From UBA724 sp964229545 (GTDB lineage Bacteria; Bacteroidota; Bacteroidia; Flavobacteriales; Flavobacteriaceae), in assembly GCA_964229545.1 (NCBI GenBank), contig CAXRDP010000071.1:1-6380 (forward strand): DNA of 6,380 nucleotides, in the 5' to 3' direction. Below, in pieces: positions 1 to 5,622 of the stretch; the stretch's first letter is position 1; every line of letters begins with the position of its first letter. The notes beneath the pieces are model-generated. The model had not been told where the DNA came from and did not search any database. It was given only the letters and a program-made list of their open reading frames with translations. A program made the position numbers and the translations under genes.

Positions 1-525
1 CGGTCCATCAACATATTGACCGTTTGGGTTGGGCCTGTCTAGCACCAGTACGGGAATCTGCTGTTCGGCACAGGCCTCCATGACCAATTGTAGGGTAGCG
101 ATGTATGTGTAAAATCGGACGCCTACGTCTTGTATGTCAAACACCACGATGTCAATGCCCTCAAGGTCTTGAGCTTGGGGTTTTTTGTGAGCCCCATGCA
201 GAGATATAATAGAAAGGCCCGTACGACTGTCAATGCCGTCTTCGATATAACTGCCTGCATCAGAAGTACCTCTAAATCCGTGTTCGGGAGCAAACACCGT
301 TTGAATCTGTATGTTTTTGGACAACAAAAGGTCAACCAAGTGCTGGTTTTTCTCCTCAACTACCACCAAACTACTGTGGTTGCCCACTACGGCTACCGTT
401 TTGCCCTCAAGCAACGGAAGATACAAGTCGGTTTGTTGCGCTGCCGGAATTGGTTGGCTGCAAAGCGAACCTGGCAATAAGGCCGAGAACAGAAAAAAAG
501 CGGTATTTTTGATTATAGCATGCAC
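1..525 (-). CDS. namZ: Exo-beta-N-acetylmuramidase NamZ (DUF1343), N-terminal part, runs off the window
   Basis: Reading the minus strand from 525 down to 1 gives 175 codons without a stop and a clear DUF1343 protein. NamZ enzymes (GH171 family) remove terminal N-acetylmuramic acid from peptidoglycan fragments, outside the cytoplasm, for cell-wall turnover or salvage. Visible blocks: a hydrophobic leader (about residues 4-23, KNTAFFLFSALL), VVGNHSS (46-52), FAPEHGFRG (78-86), DIVVFDIQDVGVRFYTYI (125-142) and VLDRPNPNG (161-169). The Glu of PEHG (codon 283-285) is the acidic residue proposed in this family as catalytic; I recall this from the literature. The C-terminal half is outside the window. 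The start is uncertain: an in-frame TAA lies at 529-531, and the only later starts that keep the leader are GTG at 525 (used here), ATA at 516 or ATC at 513. The leader has no good lipobox, so a type I signal peptide is more likely. Family call strong, start weak. Confidence 0.88.
   Translation of the reverse strand, partial: MHAIIKNTAFFLFSALLPGSLCSQPIPAAQQTDLYLPLLEGKTVAVVGNHSSLVVVEEKNQHLVDLLLSKNIQIQTVFAPEHGFRGTSDAGSYIEDGIDSRTGLSIISLHGAHKKPQAQDLEGIDIVVFDIQDVGVRFYTYIATLQLVMEACAEQQIPVLVLDRPNPNGQYVDGP
504..511 (+). promoter_or_regulatory. Bacteroidota -7 box (TAttTTTG) of the permease gene
   Basis: TATTTTTG matches the Bacteroidota sigma-factor -7 consensus TAnnTTTG exactly and ends 8 bases before the ATG at 520, so the transcript would have almost no leader. 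I see no convincing -33 TTG element at the expected distance. The box lies inside the leader-peptide codons of the opposing namZ gene. Confidence 0.45.
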
Positions 526-1746
526 AGGTTACAATTCAGTTTTTTTATCGCGCGACGCCTTATCGGCACAAAGTCCCATAAAAATAGCGTTTCAGCTCCA
601 ATTATTAAAATCGGGATTGTGGCCGTTGCTATCGGATTGACTGCCATGCATATAGCCGTAGGAACAGGATTCGGCTTACAAGAAAAAATACGTGACAAAA
701 TCACTTCTTTTGAAGGGCATATTCGTGTCGCTACCTACGAAAACAACAGCTCGCTGATTACCCCAACACCCATCGATACGGCTCTTTTTGCCGATATCCA
801 TGAATTTGATTGGATCGAAAATACAAACCCTGTTGTTTATAGTGCTGCCATACTCAAAACCCCTACAGATTTTAGCGGCGTCGTACTCAAAGGGGTAAAT
901 GCGAACTACGCATGGGGTGATTTTGCCTTTTTTCTTACAGCGGGTACCCTTCCCGATTTGAGCGCTGACTTAAGCAACGATATTTTGATATCGCAACCGA
1001 TGGCGCGCCAATTGGGTTTGCAAGTCGGTGACCGCATCTCGGCCTATTTTTTGACAGATCGCGATTTTCCAAAGCGGCGAACTTTTGTGGTTTCAGGAAT
1101 CTATTTTTCGGGATTTCCTGATTTTGATGCCCGTATGGTCTTCGGAGACGTTCGTCACCTACAGCGTATCAACGACTGGGAAGCTTATCAATTCGGAGCT
1201 TTGGAGGTAACAGTTGCAGATTTTGACCAGATGGAAATGCGTGCCGAACAACTTTATGATGTTACACCTGCACCCTTAGATGTTCAACACATCAAAGAAC
1301 GCTATTTTGAGATTTTTAACTGGATATCCCTTTTTGATTCCAACATCGCATTGGTCATTCTTATTATGATTTTGGTGGGTGGTGTAAATATGATTACGGC
1401 CCTATTGGTGCTGATACTCGAACGTACCCAAATGATTGGTTTGCTCGGGGTTATGGGTATGAAACGCATTCAGTCTGTTTTTCTTATCAATGCAGCCTAC
1501 CTTATTGGTTGGGGATTGTTTTGGGGCAATCTGTTAGGGTTGGGTCTTATGGGTATCCAACAAGCGACCGGATTTGTCACCCTCGATCCTGCTACTTATT
1601 TTGTAGATAAGGTCCCAGTACAATTTGATTTTCTTTCCATCATTGGGCTTAATGTGGGGACTTTCGTGGTTTGTTTGCTGATGTTGTGGGTTCCATCTTA
1701 CATAGTCACCAAAATCACACCCATACGTGCTATTGAAAGACGCTAA
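520..1746 (+). CDS. FtsX/LolC/E-family ABC transporter permease
   Basis: This is a 408-residue inner-membrane permease with the MacB-PCD plus FtsX architecture. LolC/E proteins use an ABC ATPase (LolD) to extract lipoproteins from the inner membrane for delivery to the outer membrane; that role here is inferred from family resemblance only. One membrane helix lies near the N-terminus (about 27-48, IKIGIVAVAIGL), followed by a periplasmic domain (about 50-272) and three C-terminal helices (about 275-300, 320-346, 371-395). The C-terminus is characteristic: ERTQMIGLLGVMGM (301-314), WGNLLGLGL (335-343), VPSYIVTKITPIRAIE (391-406). The first helix is preceded by FSFFIARRL, the usual membrane-entry segment, so ATG 520 fits as the start. 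No ATPase gene is adjacent, which is common for these permeases in Bacteroidota. It is divergent from namZ, and the two starts overlap by six bases. LolE-like or a general FtsX permease cannot be separated here. Confidence 0.9.
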   Translation: MHRLQFSFFIARRLIGTKSHKNSVSAPIIKIGIVAVAIGLTAMHIAVGTGFGLQEKIRDKITSFEGHIRVATYENNSSLITPTPIDTALFADIHEFDWIENTNPVVYSAAILKTPTDFSGVVLKGVNANYAWGDFAFFLTAGTLPDLSADLSNDILISQPMARQLGLQVGDRISAYFLTDRDFPKRRTFVVSGIYFSGFPDFDARMVFGDVRHLQRINDWEAYQFGALEVTVADFDQMEMRAEQLYDVTPAPLDVQHIKERYFEIFNWISLFDSNIALVILIMILVGGVNMITALLVLILERTQMIGLLGVMGMKRIQSVFLINAAYLIGWGLFWGNLLGLGLMGIQQATGFVTLDPATYFVDKVPVQFDFLSIIGLNVGTFVVCLLMLWVPSYIVTKITPIRAIERR

Positions 1747-1797
1747 TTTGCGTGATAATCCTAACACTTTTCTACACATAGAATTTAGGGGAAACTG

Positions 1798-1805
1798 TAC
1801 CTTTG
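1798..1805 (+). promoter_or_regulatory. Bacteroidota -7 box (TAccTTTG) of the CBS-like gene
   Basis: TACCTTTG is an exact TAnnTTTG match and ends only 4 bases before the ATG at 1810. A start site about 5-8 bases past the box would fall on or just beside the ATG, so the message is probably leaderless or nearly so. The 63 bases after the permease stop contain no obvious terminator, so readthrough from the permease may add to expression. The -33 element is weak. Confidence 0.5.
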
Positions 1806-1809
1806 TAGT

Positions 1810-2787
1810 ATGAAATACGCCAACAACATACTCGAAACGATTGGGAACACCCCGCTGATTCGGCTCAATCGCATCACCCATGAAGTCGATGCTACCGTTT
1901 TGGCCAAGGTGGAGTATTTCAACCCGGGGAGTAGCGTTAAAGATCGCATGGCTCTAAAAATGGTAGAAGATGCCGAGGCCGACGGCCGTCTCAAACCCGG
2001 TGGTACCATCGTGGAAGGTACTTCGGGAAACACTGGCATGGGATTGGCATTGGCCGCTATTGTCAAAGGCTATAAGCTGATTTGTGTGTCTACGGACAAG
2101 CAGTCCAAAGAAAAGTTCGACATTCTACGTGCAGTAGGGGCAGAGGTGATTGTCTGCCCAACCGATGTGGCACCCGATGATCCAAGATCTTATTATTCAA
2201 CATCCAAGCGTATAGCCGAAGAAACACCCAATGCTTGGTACGTTAACCAGTATGACAACCCCTCTAACACCCAAGCGCACTACGAGCAAACTGGCCCAGA
2301 GATATGGGAACAAACAGAGGGTAAAATCACCCATTTTGTGGTGGGAGTAGGTACGGGTGGCACCATTTCGGGCGTAGCCAAATACCTAAAGGAACAAAAC
2401 CCGGACATCAAAATTTGGGGGATAGATACCTATGGGTCTGTCTTTAAAAAATACCACGAAACAGGTGTGTTTGACGAAAATGAAATCTACCCCTATATCA
2501 CAGAAGGGATAGGGGAAGACATTCTGCCCGAAAATGTCAATTTTGAACTTATTGATGCTTTTGAAAAAGTCACAGACAAAGACGCAGCTGTTTTTACCCG
2601 ACGGTTGGCACGCGAAGAGGGTATTTTTGCCGGTAACTCTTGTGGTGCGGCGGTTTGTGGTCTTATCCAACTCAAAAAACATTTTACCAAAGACGATGTG
2701 GTCGTGGTCTTGCTGCACGATTCTGGAAGTCGTTACGTGGGTAAGATGTACAACGACGATTGGATGAAAGAAAAAGGGTTTTTGTAG
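1810..2787 (+). CDS. PLP-dependent cystathionine beta-synthase/cysteine synthase family protein
   Basis: This 325-residue cytoplasmic fold-type II PLP enzyme is either a cystathionine beta-synthase (serine or acetylserine plus homocysteine) or a cysteine synthase (acetylserine plus sulfide). Visible elements: IGNTPLIRLNRI (11-22), the PLP lysine K44 in SSVKDR (41-46), the substrate loop TSGNTG (71-76), the phosphate-binding GTGGTISG (181-188), EGIGEDILP (232-240), and GNSCGAA (275-281) before DSGSRY (304-309). The EGIGxD motif and the ending DDWMKEKGFL (316-325) resemble the catalytic core of eukaryotic CBS (EGIGYDF; SDRWMLQKGFL in human) more than CysK or CysM. It has neither the N-terminal heme domain nor the C-terminal Bateman domains of human CBS, so S-adenosylmethionine regulation through those is not expected. 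It is a single gene with its own promoter and no cysE or metabolic partner in view. Family certain; the substrate is inferred. Confidence 0.93.
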   Translation: MKYANNILETIGNTPLIRLNRITHEVDATVLAKVEYFNPGSSVKDRMALKMVEDAEADGRLKPGGTIVEGTSGNTGMGLALAAIVKGYKLICVSTDKQSKEKFDILRAVGAEVIVCPTDVAPDDPRSYYSTSKRIAEETPNAWYVNQYDNPSNTQAHYEQTGPEIWEQTEGKITHFVVGVGTGGTISGVAKYLKEQNPDIKIWGIDTYGSVFKKYHETGVFDENEIYPYITEGIGEDILPENVNFELIDAFEKVTDKDAAVFTRRLAREEGIFAGNSCGAAVCGLIQLKKHFTKDDVVVVLLHDSGSRYVGKMYNDDWMKEKGFL

Positions 2788-2818
2788 GTTTTGAATTAAT
2801 ACTTTCCTTATAATTTTT

Positions 2819-2869
2819 AATGCCGTTTGCGCCTACCTTGAATCAAAACATAAACGCATTGGTTTTTTT
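2819..2869 (+). terminator. Possible intrinsic terminator of the CBS-like gene
   Basis: AATGCCGTTT (2819-2828) pairs with AAACGCATT (2852-2860) with one bulged C. A 23-base loop separates the arms, and T7 follows at 2863-2869. It lies 31 bases after the CBS-like stop, in the gap between two convergent genes. The loop is long and the arms are AT-rich, so this is a moderate candidate. Its T-run overlaps the stop codon of the opposing methyltransferase gene by two bases. Confidence 0.35.
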
Positions 2870-3610
2870 ACCTACCCGCTTCCTCCAATACGTTGGAGTG
2901 TTTTTTTAGGTATTTTAAAACAAGGTATAAGATTCCGGTAGTGATGGTTCCCAAATACAACCATATCTCTTCGACGACAAACATTCCTTCTTCAACATAC
3001 TCACCTACAGATTCAAAGACCCAAAAAAGCAGAAACAATGCAAAAAGTCCGTTTTTTTCTTTTTTGGCAACTTTTTTCCAACTGAATTTGATGTTGGGCT
3101 TAACATAGCTAACATGTTTGGGAATAAAGGCGGGTGTGTGTGATGCCCAGTCTAGATAGGTTTTGCTAAATTTCTCTCTCAAAAAGGATTCCTCAGCATA
3201 TACAATGCGCTCATAATAAATCCAAAAAACCAACGAAAAAAGTAAGACAAATCCGATGTTTCCTGTAAATATTACCACCGACACCCACATCAAATAATTG
3301 CCCAAATACAGAGGGTTTCTAATTATAGAATACATGCCAGTGGTGTTTAGGGTGTCCGCTATTTGCCCTTCTTTGGTGTTTCTTCCCGAAGTATTTTTGG
3401 GTGTGTAGCCCACGGTAAAAATTCGAATACCCAAACCCATAAGCCCCACCGTAAAACTGATCGACTCTAGCACTTCTGACAAGATAGACTCTGCCACAAA
3501 CTTTTCTTGGTAAATTTTTACACCAAGACCCACAACAGGATTAAAGGCAAATAACTTCGGTGTTTAAACAAAAAATCACCTTGCTTTTTAAGTTCTTCTT
3601 GTAGTGCCAT
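2868..3610 (-). pseudogene. ICMT-like membrane methyltransferase, frameshifted near the N-terminus
   Basis: This belongs to the isoprenylcysteine carboxyl methyltransferase/phospholipid methyltransferase superfamily: integral membrane enzymes using S-adenosylmethionine. Bacterial members include lipid A phosphate methyltransferases; the substrate here is unknown. The gene starts at ATG 3610 (MALQEELKKQGDFLFKHR, then SYLPLILLW) but meets TAA at 3518-3520 after 30 codons. The rest (GLGVKIYQEKF onward) reads in the -1 frame to TAA 2868-2870. Adding one G to the GGG at 3529-3531 joins them as LPLILLWGLGVKIYQ and gives a 247-residue protein of normal family layout. Restored-numbering motifs: YTPKNTSGRNTKEG (69-82), RNPLYLGNY (98-106), ERIVYAEE (134-141), TPAFIPKH (159-166), then about two more helices and the ending LKKHSNVLEEAGR. 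The GTG at 3533 would start mid-helix and is not the natural start. TACTTTG (3617-3611) abuts the ATG, and TAcccTTTG (3685-3677) lies upstream; neither is a clean promoter box. Confidence 0.85.
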
Positions 3611-3627
3611 CAAAGTAGGGTTTAGGG

Positions 3628-3755
3628 ATGGAAGGGCTTGTCACCATCGAACCTGTGGGTTCTAGGGTGTTGACACCAAAGGGTATACTGTTACAGGCTG
3701 TGGTGTAGGTCTTCATATTGCGGAGCAGATTTATGGTTGCTCAGTGCTAAGTTAA
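3628..3755 (+). other. Doubtful remnant of a 2Fe-2S ferredoxin-like N-terminus
   Basis: A 26-codon frame from ATG 3628 reads MEGLVTIEPVGSRVLTPKGI then LLQAVV and stops at 3706-3708. From 3699 the -1 frame continues as CGVGLHIAEQIYGCSVLS to TAA at 3753-3755. The joined reading loosely follows the pattern VTxxPxGxRVxxPxG-LLxA-GVxL seen at the start of plant-type 2Fe-2S domains that precede ASKHA/DUF4445 regions. The cysteine ligands are not convincingly present. This may be chance. It is the only protein-like signal I see between the methyltransferase start and the terminator. Two short inverted repeats also lie here: GAACC/GGTTC (3649-3662) and GGTGT/ACACC (3666-3677). Confidence 0.15.
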
Positions 3756-3756
3756 C

Positions 3757-3787
3757 AAAAAACCCATTAACATTGTTAATGGGTTTT
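3757..3787 (-). terminator. Intrinsic terminator after the beta-oxidation operon
   Basis: This is a perfect 13-base-pair inverted repeat: AAAACCCATTAAC (3759-3771) with GTTAATGGGTTTT (3775-3787) and a 3-base loop. Read on the minus strand the hairpin ends in T6 (3762-3757), the better orientation; the plus strand has only T4. It lies 24 bases after the acyl-CoA dehydrogenase stop and separates that operon from the methyltransferase gene. Confidence 0.85.
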
Positions 3788-3810
3788 CAAACAACAACAA
3801 ACATCACTAA

Positions 3811-5613
3811 CTAAAAGCAGTATTGATTTTCAGCAGTGATACGTTCCGCTACCATATTGCGCAATGCAATCACATTGGGTGGGTTTACGTATTTGGTAAA
3901 CCGCTTCAGACCCATAAGCAGCATTTTTTGTTCATCTCCTTCTGCCGCAGACACGATGGCTTCTTTCCCTTTGGTGTTGATTTTTTCAACTGCTTGGAAA
4001 AGGTAGAGTTGTGTCATGGCAATCTGGTATTTTTGAGATTCTTCCCCATAGCGAACCGCATTTTTTTCGGTGCGCAATAAGGCAGACTCCACCATATAGA
4101 TTTCGATGAGAATGTCGGCTACTGCAAGAAGAAGTTGTTGGTGTTCTTCGAGTTCGGTGCCGTATTTCTGTACGCCCGCGCCAGCAATCATCAAAAACAC
4201 TTTTTTCAAGTTTTTTAAGATGTGTTTTTCTTCAGCAAACAAGGCAGAATAGTCCGGTGTATCGAATGATGGTATGCCCATCAGTTCTTCGCCCACTGCA
4301 GTGGCAGGACCTATCAAGTCCAAATGGCCTTTCATCGCCTTTTTGATCAACATACCCACAGACAACATACGGTTGATTTCGTTGGTGCCTTCATAAATAC
4401 GTGCAATACGTGCATCGCGCCAAGCAGCTTCCATGGGGGTGTCTGCAGAATAGCCCATACCGCCAAATACTTGTATGCCTTCATCTGTGCAGTTTTGAGT
4501 GTGTTCAGAAACAATCACCTTAAGGATGGAACACTCAATCACATATTCTTCTACGCCTTTGAGTTCTGCTTCTTGGTGGCTGTTGCCTGCCTCTACACGC
4601 AGGGCAATGCGGTCCTCTATATCTTTGGCGGCACGGTAACATGCCGACTCGTCTACATAGCAGTTCATGGCCATGGTAGCCAATTTTTGCTTGATAGCCC
4701 CAAACTGGCTGATGGGTTGTTTAAACTGTATGCGATCGTTGGCATAACGTACGGCCTCCGTGGTGGTGCGTCTTTGGGCATCCAAACAAGCGGCCGCCAG
4801 TTTGATACGACCAATATTGAGGGCATTCATGGCGATCTTAAATCCATTGCCACGCTCAGACAGCATATTTTCAACCGGTACCTTGGTGTCACTAAAAAAT
4901 ACTTGTCGGGTAGAGGAGGCATGTATGCCCAGTTTGTGCTCTTCTTCCCCCATTGAAATCCCATTTTCTGGGTCATTGGGTACTATAAATCCGGTAATGT
5001 TTTTGTCGTCTTCAATACGGGCAAAGACAATCATCAGGTCGGCATAGCCGGCATTGGAAATCCATATTTTTTGCCCACTTATTAGGTAGTGGGTGCCATC
5101 GTCAGAAAGCACGGCTTTGGTTTTACCACTGTTGGCGTCCGAGCCTGCACCGGGTTCTGTAAGGCAGTAACAACCGATCCACTCACCCGAGGCGAGTTTG
5201 GGTACGTACTGTTTTTTCTGTTCTTCGGTGCCATACATCACGATCGGCATAATACCAATTCCGGTGTGTGCACCATAGGCTGTGGAGAGTGAGCCCGAGG
5301 CGCCTGAGAAATAATCGCAGACCAGCATGGTCGATACAAACCCCATTTCCATACCGCCGTAGGCTTCTGGAACAGCTACGCTCAAAAAGCCGAGTTCACC
5401 CGCTTTTCGCATGAGTTCAAAGGTGAAATCGTAGTCTTTTTTCTCAAACCTGTGTTTGTTGGGCCATACCTCACGATCGACAAATTCTTGAACCGCATCA
5501 CGCATCATACGCTGCTCTTCACTAAAGTCTTCAGGGGTAAACACATGGTGGGCTTCGGTGTCTTGGAGTAAGAAGGCACCTCCGCGTGTCAGTTTTTTTT
5601 CTTGAGTTTCCAT
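3811..5613 (-). CDS. Acyl-CoA dehydrogenase, 600-residue VLCAD-like type
   Basis: This FAD enzyme catalyses the first step of fatty-acid beta-oxidation, acyl-CoA to trans-2-enoyl-CoA, passing electrons to electron-transfer flavoprotein. Motifs in order: an N-terminal helical domain from FTPEDFSEEQ (25-34), the flavin/substrate loop CLTEPGAGSDANSG (150-163), KIWISNAGY (182-190), QVFGGMGYS (381-389), and the catalytic Glu408 in YEGTNEINR (407-415), which aligns with MCAD Glu376. About 180 further residues follow the usual 400-residue core, as in VLCAD/ACAD9 and the common 600-residue Bacteroidota form. I chose ATG 5613 (METQEKKLTRGG) over TTG 5622, which lies directly against the thiolase stop. 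The gene follows the thiolase stop by 9 bases, so the two are one transcript, and a strong hairpin follows. The reading frame is intact. Chain-length preference cannot be read from the sequence. Confidence 0.95.
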   Translation of the reverse strand: METQEKKLTRGGAFLLQDTEAHHVFTPEDFSEEQRMMRDAVQEFVDREVWPNKHRFEKKDYDFTFELMRKAGELGFLSVAVPEAYGGMEMGFVSTMLVCDYFSGASGSLSTAYGAHTGIGIMPIVMYGTEEQKKQYVPKLASGEWIGCYCLTEPGAGSDANSGKTKAVLSDDGTHYLISGQKIWISNAGYADLMIVFARIEDDKNITGFIVPNDPENGISMGEEEHKLGIHASSTRQVFFSDTKVPVENMLSERGNGFKIAMNALNIGRIKLAAACLDAQRRTTTEAVRYANDRIQFKQPISQFGAIKQKLATMAMNCYVDESACYRAAKDIEDRIALRVEAGNSHQEAELKGVEEYVIECSILKVIVSEHTQNCTDEGIQVFGGMGYSADTPMEAAWRDARIARIYEGTNEINRMLSVGMLIKKAMKGHLDLIGPATAVGEELMGIPSFDTPDYSALFAEEKHILKNLKKVFLMIAGAGVQKYGTELEEHQQLLLAVADILIEIYMVESALLRTEKNAVRYGEESQKYQIAMTQLYLFQAVEKINTKGKEAIVSAAEGDEQKMLLMGLKRFTKYVNPPNVIALRNMVAERITAENQYCF

Positions 5614-5622
5614 AGGCTTCAA

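Noticed and set aside
130..480. Plus- and minus-strand open frames of 78-116 codons across 123-480
   Set aside because: They are shadows of namZ, which reads through the whole stretch on the minus strand with strong family motifs.
2868..3533. Methyltransferase starting at GTG 3533
   Set aside because: This start lies inside the first hydrophobic segment and lacks the family's N-terminal region, which is found in the neighbouring frame from ATG 3610.
3511..3540. Programmed -1 frameshift in the methyltransferase
   Set aside because: There is no slippery heptamer in phase before the TAA and no evident pseudoknot, and the family is not known for recoding. A simple indel explains it better.
3640..3672. 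tRNA-like T-loop (minus-strand GGTTCGAT) near 3646-3653
   Set aside because: The flanking bases do not form a T-stem, and no anticodon arm or acceptor stem can be assembled around it.
3588..3716. Minus-strand 42-codon frame from ATG 3716 overlapping the methyltransferase start
   Set aside because: No recognisable motif, it overlaps the real N-terminus in another frame, and the length is within chance expectation.
4324..4956. Long plus-strand open frame (210 codons) antisense to the acyl-CoA dehydrogenase
   Set aside because: The opposite strand carries an unbroken, motif-rich acyl-CoA dehydrogenase here. The antisense translation is rich in His, Cys and Phe with no recognisable domain, typical of a shadow frame.
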